Origin: Dechloromonas sp.
Lineage (GTDB): Bacteria > Pseudomonadota > Gammaproteobacteria > Burkholderiales > Rhodocyclaceae
Length of the DNA: 35,025 nt
Assembly: GCA_008933675.1 (NCBI GenBank)
Contig: WBUO01000018.1
Span: 1 to 35,025 of the forward strand
Direction: 5' to 3'
The notes beneath the pieces are model-generated. The model did no database searches and was not told where the DNA came from. It saw nothing but the letters and a program-made list of their open reading frames with translations. This document shows positions 26,518-35,025 of this stretch, piece after piece. The stretch's first letter is position 1; each line of letters begins with the position of its first letter. A program made the translations under genes and the position numbers.

Positions 26518-29358
26518 TCAGTACTCGATCTTGCCCAGTGCGGACTCGATCAGTGCCTTTTGTTGCTCGTTATGCTTGGCCAGATAGCCAACCGCCGGCG
26601 ACGAGGATGCCGGACGGGAAACCAGCAGCATTTTCTGCTTGCCACTGATCTGCGAATCCAGATGGTGACGCGAGGCGATCCAGTACCAGGCGCCCTGATT
26701 GCGTGGCTCTTCCTGACACCAGACGATTTCGGTCGCCTTCGGGTACTTGGCCAGTTCCTTCTCCAGGGACTCCTTGGGGAAGGGATAGAGCTGCTCGAGA
26801 CGGACGATGGCAATATCGTTGATTTTCTTTTCGCGGCGGGCGTTGACCAGATCGTAGTAGACCTTGCCGCAACACAGAACAACGCGCTTGACCTTCTTGC
26901 CATCAAGCTGATCGACTTCGCCGATGACACGCTGGAACTCGCCGTTAGCGAGCTCTTCGAGCGAGCAGGCGGCGTCCTTGTGACGCAGCAGCGACTTGGG
27001 CGACATGACGACCAGCGGCTTGCGCTGCATGCGCACCGCCTGACGGCGCAGCATGTGGAAGACCTGGGCAGCCGTGGTCGGCACGCAGACTTCCATGTTC
27101 ATCTCGGCACACAGTTGCATGAAGCGCTCAAGACGAGCCGAAGAGTGCTCCGGTCCCTGGCCTTCATAGCCATGCGGCAGCAGCATGACCAGACCACAGG
27201 CGCGGCCCCACTTGGCTTCGCCGGAGGCGATGAACTGGTCGATGACGACCTGGGCACCGTTGGCGAAGTCGCCGAACTGACCTTCCCAGATCACCAGTTC
27301 GTACGGGTTGGCCGAGGCATAGCCGTAGTCAAAGGCGAGCACAGCCTCTTCGGACAGGACCGAGTCGTAGCACTGGAAGCCGGCCTGCTTTTCCTGCAGG
27401 TTCTTCAGCGGATGATAGGTGCCGATGTCCCAGTTGGTACGGTTCTGATCATGGAAGGCGGCGTGGCGGTGGAAGAAAGTGCCGCGACCGACATCCTCGC
27501 CGGAGATGCGAACGCCGTAACCGGAAACCAGCAGCGAAGCGTAGGCCAGATTCTCGGCCATGCCCCAATCGACCGGCAGTTTGCCCTCGCCCATGGCGGC
27601 ACGATCCTCGACGATCTTCTTGACGCGCGAATGCAGCGTGAAGCCTTCGGGCAAGGCGGTCAGGCGCTGGGCCAGGCGTTGCAGTTCGGCAACCGGGACG
27701 CGGGTATCGCAGGTCTCGATGTAGTTCTTCGTCAGGAACGGCGTCCAGTCGATGGTCATCGGATGCTTGTAGCCGGCGAGAACCGGGTTGTACAGCAGCT
27801 CGCCCTTGTCCAGGTGCTCGCGGTATTCCTTGATCATCTGGTCCGGACCATCCGCCGGCAGCGTACCTTCGGCAATCAGCTTGTCGCCGTACAGCTTGCG
27901 GGTACCCGGATGCTTGGCAATGATCTTGTACATCAACGGCTGCGTGACCATCGGCTCGTCCTGCTCGTTGTGGCCGAGCTTGCGGAAACAGATGATGTCG
28001 ACGACGACGTTCTTCTGGAAGGTCTGGCGATATTCGACAGCCAGCTGGGTAACCAGCGCCACGGCTTCCGGATCGTCACCATTGACGTGGAAGATCGGGG
28101 CGTCGGCCATCTTGAAGATGTCGGTGCAGTAGTGGCCGGAACGGTAATCGCGCGGGTCGGAGGTGGTGAAACCGACCTGATTGTTGACCACGATGTGCAG
28201 CGTGCCGCCGACACCGTAACCGCGGGTCTGCGAAAAGTTCAGCATCTCCTGATTGACGCCCTGACCGGCGACTGCGGCATCGCCGTGGATCAGGATGGGC
28301 ATGACTTTGGTCTTGGCGCCTTCACCGCGACGAACCTGGCGGGCGTAGACCGAGCCTTCGACCACAGGGTTGACGATTTCCAGGTGCGACGGGTTGAAAG
28401 CCAGCGTCAGGTGGCAGGCGCCGCCCGGGGTGGACACGTCGGACGAGAAGCCCATGTGGTACTTGACGTCGCCAGCCGACAGGTCGCTCTTCTTCTTGCC
28501 TTCAAATTCGGCGAAGAGCATCGACGGCGCCTTGCCCAGGGTATTGACCAGCACGTTCAGGCGGCCACGGTGGGCCATGCCGACGACGACTTCGTCAATG
28601 CCCATCGAACCGCCGGTACGCACGGCTTCGTCCATGGCAACGATCAGCGATTCACCGCCCTCGAGCGAGAAGCGCTTCTGGCCGACATACTTGGTGTGCA
28701 GGTAACGCTCGAGGGTCTCGGCAGCAGTCAGGCGCTCGAGGATGCGCTTCTTCTGCTCACCATTGAAGGACGGGCGCGAACGGATGTTTTCGAGACGCTC
28801 CTGCAACCAGCGCTTCTCGTTGTAATCCGTCATGTACATGTACTCGACACCGATGGTGCCGCAGTAGGTTTGCTTCAGCGTCTCGAGAATCTCGCTCAGC
28901 TTGGCGTTCTCCGGCAAGCCTTTGAGCGACCCAACGTTGAAGGTCTGATTCAGATCGGCATCGGCGAAGCCGTAGAAGGACGGCTCCAGCTCATCAAGCT
29001 TGGGGCGCGGCAGGCGCTTGAGCGGATCGAGATCGGCCCAGCGCGTGCCGAGCGAGCGGTAGGCGGTGACCAGCTGGCCGACAGCCGACTGCTTCTTGTG
29101 CTCGGTTGCCGACGACACCGGGGCAGCCTGGCGGAACCCACCATCCTTTGCCAGCTCGGCAAAAGCGGCGACAACCGGGGCATGAGCGACGTCGCGGGCG
29201 ACAAAACCCGGCATCTGCGCCAGATGGTCGAAATAGTCGCGCCATTCCGCCGAAACCGACGTCGGATCGTTCAGGTAATTTTCGTAAACTTCTTCGACAA
29301 AAGGTGCGTTGCCACCAAAGTAAAGCGTGCTGTCGAATTTCTCATTCATCGTAGTCAT
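26518..29358 (-). CDS. sucA: 2-oxoglutarate dehydrogenase E1 component
   Basis: 946 aa when started at ATG 29358 (odhA). In-frame alternatives are GTG 29370 and ATG 29349; TGGGGA lies about 5 nt before ATG 29358, which favours it. This thiamine diphosphate enzyme decarboxylates 2-oxoglutarate and succinylates the lipoyl group of E2. Seen: the short N-terminal E2-binding segment ([16 protein letters not shown]), [18 protein letters not shown], the ThDP/Mg motif beginning [14 protein letters not shown] and ending [10 protein letters not shown], and the transketolase-like pyrimidine domain ([20 protein letters not shown]). Length matches E. coli SucA (933 aa). A terminator after gltA stands 70 bp upstream, so part of its transcription must come by read-through or from a local promoter not resolved here. 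Confidence 0.96.
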   Translation of the reverse strand: MTTMNEKFDSTLYFGGNAPFVEEVYENYLNDPTSVSAEWRDYFDHLAQMPGFVARDVAHAPVVAAFAELAKDGGFRQAAPVSSATEHKKQSAVGQLVTAYRSLGTRWADLDPLKRLPRPKLDELEPSFYGFADADLNQTFNVGSLKGLPENAKLSEILETLKQTYCGTIGVEYMYMTDYNEKRWLQERLENIRSRPSFNGEQKKRILERLTAAETLERYLHTKYVGQKRFSLEGGESLIVAMDEAVRTGGSMGIDEVVVGMAHRGRLNVLVNTLGKAPSMLFAEFEGKKKSDLSAGDVKYHMGFSSDVSTPGGACHLTLAFNPSHLEIVNPVVEGSVYARQVRRGEGAKTKVMPILIHGDAAVAGQGVNQEMLNFSQTRGYGVGGTLHIVVNNQVGFTTSDPRDYRSGHYCTDIFKMADAPIFHVNGDDPEAVALVTQLAVEYRQTFQKNVVVDIICFRKLGHNEQDEPMVTQPLMYKIIAKHPGTRKLYGDKLIAEGTLPADGPDQMIKEYREHLDKGELLYNPVLAGYKHPMTIDWTPFLTKNYIETCDTRVPVAELQRLAQRLTALPEGFTLHSRVKKIVEDRAAMGEGKLPVDWGMAENLAYASLLVSGYGVRISGEDVGRGTFFHRHAAFHDQNRTNWDIGTYHPLKNLQEKQAGFQCYDSVLSEEAVLAFDYGYASANPYELVIWEGQFGDFANGAQVVIDQFIASGEAKWGRACGLVMLLPHGYEGQGPEHSSARLERFMQLCAEMNMEVCVPTTAAQVFHMLRRQAVRMQRKPLVVMSPKSLLRHKDAACSLEELANGEFQRVIGEVDQLDGKKVKRVVLCCGKVYYDLVNARREKKINDIAIVRLEQLYPFPKESLEKELAKYPKATEIVWCQEEPRNQGAWYWIASRHHLDSQISGKQKMLLVSRPASSSPAVGYLAKHNEQQKALIESALGKIEY

Positions 29359-29427
29359 AGGCGTCCCCACCTGGGTCTTTTATCTTTGTCTCTGTTGCTG
29401 CGGAAGCCAGCCAAAAGGCCCCGCATG

Positions 29428-29453
29428 AAAAAAAGGGCGGCACGCAGCCGCCC
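29428..29453 (-). terminator. Rho-independent terminator of gltA
   Basis: On the minus strand GGGCGGC (29453-29447) and GCCGCCC (29441-29435) form a perfect 7-bp stem with a 5-nt loop followed by seven T residues (A-run 29428-29434 on the plus strand), 9 bp after the gltA stop. Confidence 0.9.
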
Positions 29454-29462
29454 GATTCTCTT

Positions 29463-30761
29463 TTAGCCGCGTTGCGCCAGCGGTACGACATCGCGCTTTG
29501 CTGCGCCCATATACAACTGACGCGGACGGCCGATCTTGTATTCCGGATCGGAGATCATTTCTTCCCACTGCGTCATCCAGCCGACCGTACGGGCCAGCGC
29601 GAAGATACAGGTAAACATCTCGGTCGGGATTCCGATCGCCTTCTGAACGATACCGGAGTAGAAGTCGACGTTCGGGTAGAGCTTCTTCTCGACGAAGTAC
29701 GGATCTTCCAGGGCGATCTTTTCCAGTTCCATGGCCAGCTTGAACAGGCGATCGTTTTCCAGGCCCAGTTCGCTCAGCACTTCGTTGCACACCTTGCGCA
29801 TCAGCTTGGCACGCGGGTCGAAGTTCTTGTAGACGCGGTGACCGAAGCCCATAAGCTTGAAGGAGTCGTTCTTGTCCTTGGCGCGGTTGATGTACTCACC
29901 GACGCGCGACACGTCGCCGATTTCTTCCAGCATCTGCAGGCAGGCTTCGTTCGCACCGCCGTGTGCCGGACCCCACAGGCAGGCGATACCGGCCGAGATG
30001 CAGGCGAACGGGTTGGCGCCCGACGAACCAGCCAGACGGACGGTCGAGGTCGAGGCATTCTGCTCGTGATCGGCGTGCAGCGTGAAGATGACGTCAAGGG
30101 CGCGGACCAGCACCGGGTTCGGCACATACTTCTCGCACGGATTACCGAACATCATGCGCATGAAGTTGGCGGTGTAATCCAGATCGTTGTCCGGATACAG
30201 GAAGGGTGCGCCGGTGTTGTACTTGTAGGCCATGGCGACGATGGTCGGCAACTTGGCCACGATGCGGTTGAAGCTGATGTTGCGGTGCTCGGCATCCGAG
30301 TAGTCCATGGCTTCGTGGTAGAAGGCGGACAGGGCGCCGACGACACCGACCATGACAGCCATCGGGTGCGCATCACGACGGAAACCGTTGTAGAAACGGG
30401 TCAGCTGGTCATGCACCATCGTGTGCTTCTTGATGGTGGTTTCGAAAGTGGTCTTCTGGGAAGCGTTCGGCAGTTCGCCATTCTTCAGCAGATAGGCAAC
30501 TTCCAGGAAGTTGCAATTTTCAGCCAGTTGTTCAATCGGGTAACCGCGGTACAGCAGCTCGCCCTTGTCGCCATCGATGAACGTGATTTTCGACTTGCAG
30601 CTGGCGGTGGAAAGGAAACCGGAGTCATAGGTGAACAGACCGGTTTTACCACCCAGAGTACGAATATCGACGCAGTCGTTGCCGTGCGTCGGGGACATGA
30701 TCGGGAAATCGACGGGCGCTTGTCCGTCGATCGTCAGGGTTGCCTTGCGTTCGGTCGTCAT
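29463..30761 (-). CDS. gltA: Citrate synthase (type II, hexameric)
   Basis: 432 aa from ATG 30761 (AAGGGAAGAA upstream). Condenses acetyl-CoA and oxaloacetate to citrate, the entry step of the TCA cycle. Seen: the N-terminal beta region typical of Gram-negative type II enzymes ([13 protein letters not shown]-like, here [19 protein letters not shown]), catalytic histidines in [15 protein letters not shown] (about 232) and [10 protein letters not shown] (about 273-277 region) and the catalytic Asp in NVDFYSGIV (about 367). Length agrees with E. coli GltA (427 aa). It follows sdhE by 83 bp on the same strand and has its own terminator. Confidence 0.97.
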   Translation of the reverse strand: MTTERKATLTIDGQAPVDFPIMSPTHGNDCVDIRTLGGKTGLFTYDSGFLSTASCKSKITFIDGDKGELLYRGYPIEQLAENCNFLEVAYLLKNGELPNASQKTTFETTIKKHTMVHDQLTRFYNGFRRDAHPMAVMVGVVGALSAFYHEAMDYSDAEHRNISFNRIVAKLPTIVAMAYKYNTGAPFLYPDNDLDYTANFMRMMFGNPCEKYVPNPVLVRALDVIFTLHADHEQNASTSTVRLAGSSGANPFACISAGIACLWGPAHGGANEACLQMLEEIGDVSRVGEYINRAKDKNDSFKLMGFGHRVYKNFDPRAKLMRKVCNEVLSELGLENDRLFKLAMELEKIALEDPYFVEKKLYPNVDFYSGIVQKAIGIPTEMFTCIFALARTVGWMTQWEEMISDPEYKIGRPRQLYMGAAKRDVVPLAQRG

Positions 30762-30844
30762 GGTTTCTTCCCTTTTCAGGTGTTGGTTATCACTGCACTG
30801 CCAAAATTACGGTCAACGTTGGAAAAATACCCCGCCAACCTTAC

Positions 30845-31090
30845 TCAACTCTTACGAAGCATCGCCACAATCGGCACCAGCCGCGGATCCTCGATCTCTG
30901 CCTTGCCCGTCAGCAAATCCCAGAGATCGTAATCCTCCATGTCAGCAAGCTCAACGAACGCCTGTTGCTGATCGTCATTCAGCTTTTCGAACTCTCCGCT
31001 GTCAAGAAACCGGGTCAGCGTAATGTCCAGCTCGAGAAGTGCCCGTCGAATACAGCGCCAACGCAGGCGTTCGTAGTCTGCTCTTTCCAT
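30845..31090 (-). CDS. sdhE: Succinate dehydrogenase flavinylation/assembly factor SdhE
   Basis: 81 aa. The start ATG (31090-31088) overlaps the sdhB stop by one base. SdhE assists covalent attachment of FAD to SdhA. Length and the small all-helical sequence (YERLRWRCIRRALLELDITL, then FLDSGEFEKLNDDQQQAF, DMEDYDLWDLL) match the family. The normally conserved RGxxE motif reads RALLE: the glycine is alanine (codon GCA). Because position in the sdh operon and the rest of the protein agree well, the assignment is secure, but the motif change is worth testing. Confidence 0.93.
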   Translation of the reverse strand: MERADYERLRWRCIRRALLELDITLTRFLDSGEFEKLNDDQQQAFVELADMEDYDLWDLLTGKAEIEDPRLVPIVAMLRKS

Positions 31091-31800
31091 CAAACTGCGC
31101 GACGGACCATCATGTCCTTGATCTTGCCGATGGCCTTGGTCGGATTCAGACCCTTCGGACAGACATCCACACAATTCATGATGGTGTGGCAACGGAACAG
31201 ACGATACGGGTCTTCGAGGTTGTCGAGGCGCTCGTTGGTCGCCTGGTCGCGCGTATCGGCGATGAAACGGTAGGCGGCCAGCAGGCCGGCCGGTCCGACG
31301 AACTTGTCCGGGTTCCACCAGAACGACGGGCAGGACGTGGAGCAACAGGCGCACAGGATGCACTCGTACAGGCCATTCAGTTCCTCGCGATCCTCTGGCG
31401 ATTGCAGACGCTCGCGCTCCGGAGCCGGATCGTTGTTGATCAGGTACGGCTTGATCGAATGGTACTGCTTGAAGAACTGGGTCATGTCGACGATCAGGTC
31501 GCGAATGACCGGCAGCCCCGGCAGCGGACGCAGCACGATCGGCTGCTTCAGGCTGTCGATGTCGGTCAGACAAGCCAGGCCGTTCTTGCCGTTGATGTTC
31601 ATCGCATCGGAACCACAGACGCCTTCACGACAGGAACGACGGTAGGAAATCGTGTCGTCCTTGGCCTTCAACTTGGTCAGAGCGTCCAGCAACTTGCGGT
31701 CGGTCGGTTCGATTTCGACCGAGATGTCCTGCATGTACGGCGCGTCGTCCTTGTCCGGATCGTAGCGATAGATGCTGAATTGAACCATGCGTTTGCTCAT
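31090..31800 (-). CDS. sdhB: Succinate dehydrogenase iron-sulfur subunit
   Basis: 236 aa from ATG 31800, chosen because GGAG lies 6 nt upstream; an earlier in-frame TTG (31812) overlaps that site. SdhB carries electrons from the SdhA flavin to ubiquinone. Cluster ligands are visible: the 2Fe-2S loop CREGVCGSD with a later Cys in NGLACLTD, the 4Fe-4S CILCACCSTSC, and the Cys residues of the 3Fe-4S site in RCHTIMNCVDVCPKG. Length matches E. coli SdhB (238 aa). It lies 12 bp after sdhA and overlaps sdhE by one base. Confidence 0.97.
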   Translation of the reverse strand: MSKRMVQFSIYRYDPDKDDAPYMQDISVEIEPTDRKLLDALTKLKAKDDTISYRRSCREGVCGSDAMNINGKNGLACLTDIDSLKQPIVLRPLPGLPVIRDLIVDMTQFFKQYHSIKPYLINNDPAPERERLQSPEDREELNGLYECILCACCSTSCPSFWWNPDKFVGPAGLLAAYRFIADTRDQATNERLDNLEDPYRLFRCHTIMNCVDVCPKGLNPTKAIGKIKDMMVRRAV

Positions 31801-31812
31801 TCTGGACTCCAA

Positions 31813-33597
31813 TTAGTACGAGCGCGTCTTGAGCGCAACAGGCTCGACGGTCAGGGGTTGCATGTTCACCGGCTTGTAGGTGATCGAGTTATCAACCGGC
31901 GAGAACAGCGTGTGCTTCAGCCATTCCTTGTCATTACGGCCATTCGGGAACTCGGCCGTATCCGGGGCATCGTCGCGGACGTGAGCGCCGCGCGATTCCT
32001 TGCGGGCCTCGGCGGAGATCATCGTGGCCTTGGCGACTTCGATCAGGTTCTCCATTTCGAGCGCTTCGGTACGGGCCGTATTCCAGGCCATCGACTTGTC
32101 CTTGATCTCGAGCTGACGGGCCGCCTTCTCGACTTCGAGAATCTTCTCGACACCCTGCTTCAGCATGTCACCGAAACGGAACACGCCGGCGTGGTCCTGC
32201 ATGGTGCGCTGCATGGCGAGACGGGTCTCGTGCACATTGGCGCCACCCTTGCGGTTATCGAGCGCGGCGATACGGGCCAGCGTCTTGTCGGCGACGTCCT
32301 TTGGCAGCTCGCGGTGAGCGCGACCAGCCTTGAGATCTTCCACGGCCGAGTCTCCAGCCGATTTGCCGAAAACCAGCAGATCGAGCAGCGAGTTGGTACC
32401 GAGACGGTTGGCACCGTGCACCGAGGCACAGGCACATTCGCCGCCGGCGTAGAAGCCCGGCACAACAGTGTTCATGTCGCCGTTCTTCGGCATCACGACG
32501 CGACCGGAGTAATGGGTGGGAATACCGCCCATCTGGTAGTGGCAGGTCGGAACGACGGGCAGCGGCTCCTTCAGGCAATCGACACCGGCGAACTGCAGGC
32601 CGATTTCATGAATGCCGGGCAGGCGCTTCATGATGGTGGCCGGATCAAGGTGGGTGATATCAAGCAGGACGTAGTCCTTATTGACGCCGCAGCCGCGACC
32701 CTCCTTGATTTCGGTGGCCATGGCACGGGAAACCACGTCACGCGACGCCAGATCCTTGGCATTCGGGGCGTAGCGCTCCATGAAGCGCTCCTTGCTGGAA
32801 TTACGCAGGATGCCGCCTTCGCCGCGCACACCTTCGGTAATCAGCACGCCAGCACCAGCCACGCCGGTCGGGTGGAATTGCCAGAACTCCATGTCTTCGA
32901 GCGGGATGCCGGCACGTGCCGCCATGCCCAGGCCGTCACCGGTGTTGATGAAGGCGTTGGTCGACGAGTAGAAGATACGGCCGGCGCCACCGGTCGCAAA
33001 GATGGTAGCGCGGGCATGGAAGATGACAACCTGACCGGTTTCCATCTCCATGGCCGTGACGCCGAGGACATGACCTTCTTCGTCACGGATCAGGTCAAGC
33101 GCCATCCACTCCACGAAGAACTGGGTATTGGCCTTGACGTTGCGCTGGTACATGGCGTGCAACATGGCGTGACCGGTACGGTCAGCGGCAGCGCAGGAAC
33201 GGCGCACCGGCTTTTCGCCGAAATTGGACATGTGGCCGCCGAACGGACGCTGATAGATCTTGCCGTTGTCGGTACGATCGAAAGGCATGCCATAGTGCTC
33301 GAGCTCAACAACGACTTCGTTGGCCTTCTTGCACATGAACTCGATCGCATCCTGGTCGCCGAGCCAGTCGGAGCCCTTGACGGTATCGTACATGTGCCAC
33401 GTCCAGTGGTCCTCCTCGGAGTTGCCGAGGGAAGCGGCGACGCCACCCTGAGCAGCCACAGTATGAGAGCGCGTCGGGAAGACCTTGGACAGCACGGCCG
33501 TCTTCAGGCCGGCTTCGGACAATTGGATTGCGGAACGCAGACCGGCACCACCGGCACCGACGATGACCGCATCGAACTTCAGAACGGGAATACTCAC
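31813..33597 (-). CDS. sdhA: Succinate dehydrogenase flavoprotein subunit
   Basis: 594 aa from GTG 33597, preceded by GGAGG at 8 nt; a longer in-frame start (33630) would run into sdhD. Oxidises succinate to fumarate at a covalently bound FAD, facing the cytoplasm. Seen: dinucleotide motif VIVGAGGAGLRSA, the FAD-linking His in TRSHTVAAQGGVAA (about residue 45), substrate-site HPTGVAGAGVLITEGVRGEGG region (split: HPTGVAG, EGVRGEGG), TCHYQMGGIPTHYSG and GANRLGTNSLLDLLVFG. Length agrees with E. coli SdhA (588 aa). Two bases separate it from sdhD. Confidence 0.97.
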   Translation of the reverse strand: MSIPVLKFDAVIVGAGGAGLRSAIQLSEAGLKTAVLSKVFPTRSHTVAAQGGVAASLGNSEEDHWTWHMYDTVKGSDWLGDQDAIEFMCKKANEVVVELEHYGMPFDRTDNGKIYQRPFGGHMSNFGEKPVRRSCAAADRTGHAMLHAMYQRNVKANTQFFVEWMALDLIRDEEGHVLGVTAMEMETGQVVIFHARATIFATGGAGRIFYSSTNAFINTGDGLGMAARAGIPLEDMEFWQFHPTGVAGAGVLITEGVRGEGGILRNSSKERFMERYAPNAKDLASRDVVSRAMATEIKEGRGCGVNKDYVLLDITHLDPATIMKRLPGIHEIGLQFAGVDCLKEPLPVVPTCHYQMGGIPTHYSGRVVMPKNGDMNTVVPGFYAGGECACASVHGANRLGTNSLLDLLVFGKSAGDSAVEDLKAGRAHRELPKDVADKTLARIAALDNRKGGANVHETRLAMQRTMQDHAGVFRFGDMLKQGVEKILEVEKAARQLEIKDKSMAWNTARTEALEMENLIEVAKATMISAEARKESRGAHVRDDAPDTAEFPNGRNDKEWLKHTLFSPVDNSITYKPVNMQPLTVEPVALKTRSY

Positions 33598-33599
33598 GC

Positions 33600-33947
33600 T
33601 TACAGCCTCCAGAGAATCGCAGCAGCCCACGCGGTGTAGCCCACCAGCGCGGTAATGGTCAGAACGTGCAAGGTCAGGCGCAGGCCCGTCGGCTTGACGT
33701 AGTCCATCCAGATGTCACGCACGCCAATCCAGGCGTGATAGAAAAGGCTGACGAAAAAGAGGAAAGTCAGGAACTTGATGACGCCATTGGCGAAAACGCC
33801 TTGCCAAGCCTCGAAGGTAGCAGGACGGACAATCAGCAGGACAGCCGCAATCAGCACCGAATAAACTGCCATGATGACGGCCGTGGCACGCTGGGCGATC
33901 CAGTCCTTGAGGCCGTAGTGCGCCCCGACAACATTACGGTTGATCAC
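33600..33947 (-). CDS. sdhD: Succinate dehydrogenase membrane anchor subunit
   Basis: 115 aa from GTG 33947, which overlaps the sdhC stop (GTGA) and follows GGGGGG in the sdhC end. Three membrane helices are seen (about residues 22-42, 54-76 and 88-112). The heme-ligand-type His lies in FYHAWIGVRDIWMDYVKP. With SdhC it anchors the enzyme and forms the quinone and heme b site. Confidence 0.95.
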   Translation of the reverse strand: MINRNVVGAHYGLKDWIAQRATAVIMAVYSVLIAAVLLIVRPATFEAWQGVFANGVIKFLTFLFFVSLFYHAWIGVRDIWMDYVKPTGLRLTLHVLTITALVGYTAWAAAILWRL

Positions 33948-34330
33948 AGCAGAACCCCCCACAGGATCAAGGTCAACGGGATGCTGACCGCAAGAACGAC
34001 GGCAGCCGACTTGCCGGCAGCCTCCTTCTCGATGCCAATGTGCAGATCAAGCAGCAGAAAACGGATACCGGCACAGAAATGATGAACAAAGGCCCAGATC
34101 AGACCAGCAAAAATCACTTTGACCGGCCAGGCCGCAGCCAGCGCCTTGAAGCTCCCGAAGCTCTCCGGGGAAGTCAGGCTGGCACCGAAGAACCAGAGCA
34201 GCACGGGCAAAAAAAGAAACAATCCGGCACCGCTGACGCGATGCAGAATCGAAACCTTGCCCGGCAACGGCAACCTGATGGTGGTCAAGTCCAAGTTTTT
34301 TGGACGCTTCTTGATGGTCATTTCTGCCAT
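33944..34330 (-). CDS. sdhC: Succinate dehydrogenase cytochrome b556 subunit
   Basis: 128 aa from ATG 34330, with GAGGG 9 nt upstream; the ATG at 34339 lies directly on that site and is less likely. Three membrane helices are visible (about 32-52, 67-90 and 107-126). The cytochrome b subunit signature HRVSGAGLFLFLPVLLWF and the heme-ligand region FVHHFCAGIRFLLLDLHIG are present. First gene of sdhCDABE, with a candidate promoter at 34388-34393. Confidence 0.95.
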   Translation of the reverse strand: MAEMTIKKRPKNLDLTTIRLPLPGKVSILHRVSGAGLFLFLPVLLWFFGASLTSPESFGSFKALAAAWPVKVIFAGLIWAFVHHFCAGIRFLLLDLHIGIEKEAAGKSAAVVLAVSIPLTLILWGVLL

Positions 34331-34354
34331 GAACGTCATCCCTCGCGTTAGTTT

Positions 34355-34366
34355 GCGGCTAGCCGC
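34355..34366. repeat. 12-bp perfect palindrome in the sdhC leader
   Basis: GCGGCTAGCCGC is a perfect palindrome in the predicted 5' untranslated region, 24 bp upstream of the sdhC start. It contains the rare tetranucleotide CTAG. It could form a small RNA hairpin or bind a dimeric regulator. Confidence 0.5.
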
Positions 34367-34387
34367 TTGTGCGTAAAAAGAGCCGTA

Positions 34388-34393
34388 ATTATA
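34388..34393 (-). promoter_or_regulatory. Candidate -10 box of the sdhC promoter
   Basis: A perfect TATAAT on the minus strand lies 57 nt upstream of the sdhC start. The -35 region (17-nt spacer) is GTGCCG, only 3/6, which suggests an activator-dependent promoter. An 8-bp inverted repeat brackets that -35 region. Confidence 0.55.
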
Positions 34394-34396
34394 CAT

Positions 34397-34436
34397 TCAA
34401 TATCGCCCCCGGCACGGCCTGCAGCGGTGATATTGA
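34397..34436. promoter_or_regulatory. Inverted repeat upstream of the sdhC -10 (putative operator)
   Basis: TCAATATC (34397-34404) and GATATTGA (34429-34436) are perfect inverted arms with a 24-bp GC-rich spacer; centres are 32 bp apart, about three helical turns. It spans the expected -35 region between the GntR gene and sdhC. Binding partner unknown. Confidence 0.45.
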
Positions 34437-34455
34437 GGGTTTGCGCCCCCGACTT

Positions 34456-35025
34456 TCAGCCTAGTTCGTTGCGGTAATAGTGATGACGCGTGCTGTACAA
34501 ACCCAGACGCCATTCAACCGGTTTGTTGCCATAGGTATAGGCTGTCCGCTCGACGCGCAGCAACGGCTCGCCGCGAGCAACACCAAGACAGGAGACACTG
34601 TCGCCGTCCGCAGCCACAGCCCGCAAACGCTCTTCGGCGCGAATCATCCGCACCCCGTAATCACTCTCGAACAAGCTGTAGAGAGAACGCTCTCCACCAC
34701 GCAGCGCATCAAGAGTCAACCCTTCGAACAGTTCGGCGACGAGGTGTATCTGATCAAAGACGACAGCCTCACCAGCAAACCGCAAGATCCGCTGAACGCG
34801 GATCACCGGATCGCCAAGCACCAACCCCAGCGCCTCAGCAACCTCTGCGGTCGCAGGCAGGGTTTCGCAAGAGAAAGCATCGCTGACGCCCTGCGTCGCC
34901 TTTCCATCGTCCGGCACCAGACGCAGGAAACGATAAAAGGAGCGCGGATCGCTGTGAGTAGCAACGAAAGTGCCCTTTCCTTGCCGGCGAACCAGCATGT
35001 TTTCAGCCGCCATCTCGTCGATGGC
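34456..35025 (-). CDS. GntR-family transcriptional regulator, HutC/UTRA type (5' end outside window)
   Basis: The frame is open to the window edge at 35025 and ends at TGA 34458-34456, giving about 189 visible residues. The first residues (AIDEMAAENMLVRRQGKGTF) are the end of a GntR winged helix; the rest of the DNA-binding domain lies beyond the window. The UTRA effector domain follows (about the last 150 residues: EVAEALGLVLGDPVIRVQRI, LRVERTAYTYGNKPVEWRLG, YSTRHHYYRN), the fold that binds small ligands in HutC-like regulators. It lies 125 bp upstream of sdhC on the same strand, and a GntR regulator in this position is common in betaproteobacteria, so control of the sdh operon is likely but inferred. 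Effector unknown. Confidence 0.93.
   Translation of the reverse strand, partial: AIDEMAAENMLVRRQGKGTFVATHSDPRSFYRFLRLVPDDGKATQGVSDAFSCETLPATAEVAEALGLVLGDPVIRVQRILRFAGEAVVFDQIHLVAELFEGLTLDALRGGERSLYSLFESDYGVRMIRAEERLRAVAADGDSVSCLGVARGEPLLRVERTAYTYGNKPVEWRLGLYSTRHHYYRNELG

Noticed and set aside
26560-29466. 968-codon plus-strand open frame
   Set aside because: Antisense to sucA, which has all family motifs; a by-product of codon bias.
31039-33639. 866-codon plus-strand open frame
   Set aside because: Antisense to sdhA and sdhB; no recognisable domain.

Overview
The window is about 35 kb of high-GC, densely coding chromosome from a betaproteobacterium, most likely a Rhodocyclaceae-type organism (Dechloromonas/Azonexus-like). 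That placement is inferred from the gene order GntR-sdhCDABE-gltA-odhA-odhB-lpd-zapE, the protein sequences and the strong G/C third-position bias; no 16S or other marker lies here. I see no tRNA, rRNA, insertion sequence, prophage, CRISPR array or other mobile element, and no gene-free stretch longer than about 260 bp.

Layout. (1) 1-773: the 3' end of recJ. (2) 897-11105: a five-gene, same-strand signalling block. It holds a membrane hybrid histidine kinase with an apparent frameshift near its 3' end, a REC-PAS-PAS-GGDEF-EAL-REC protein, a second PAS/GAF histidine kinase, a REC-HD-GYP protein and a stand-alone receiver protein. The last four overlap by ATGA stop/start junctions, so they are almost certainly translationally coupled. 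The block sits between recJ and prfB, which are adjacent in E. coli (recJ-prfB-lysS). (3) 11184-18969: prfB with its programmed +1 frameshift, a membrane-anchored protein of unknown function, a cupin, a small secreted protein and a nucleoside-recognition (Gate) membrane protein on the minus strand, then lysS and mnmC. (4) 19156-21391: an unrecognised 286-aa protein and metY, closed by a strong bidirectional terminator. (5) 21487-23657, minus strand: zapE, a secretin-like periplasmic protein and a small two-helix membrane protein. (6) 23752-35025, minus strand: the TCA-cycle supercluster, read as GntR regulator, sdhC, sdhD, sdhA, sdhB, sdhE, gltA, odhA (sucA), odhB (sucB), lpd, with terminators after gltA and lpd and a terminator-like hairpin between odhB and lpd.

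How the genes work together. The TCA block encodes citrate synthase, the complete 2-oxoglutarate dehydrogenase complex (E1, E2, E3) and succinate dehydrogenase with its flavinylation factor, under a candidate promoter just upstream of sdhC and beside a UTRA-domain GntR regulator. The signalling block looks like a multi-step phosphorelay: two kinases and five receiver domains. Its visible enzymatic outputs, an intact EAL domain and an HD-GYP domain, both degrade cyclic di-GMP. The only GGDEF domain has a degenerate active site (SGNEF) but keeps an RxxD inhibitory-site motif. This block is the most unusual part of the window. The translation and tRNA genes (prfB, lysS, mnmC) and metY are ordinary housekeeping genes.
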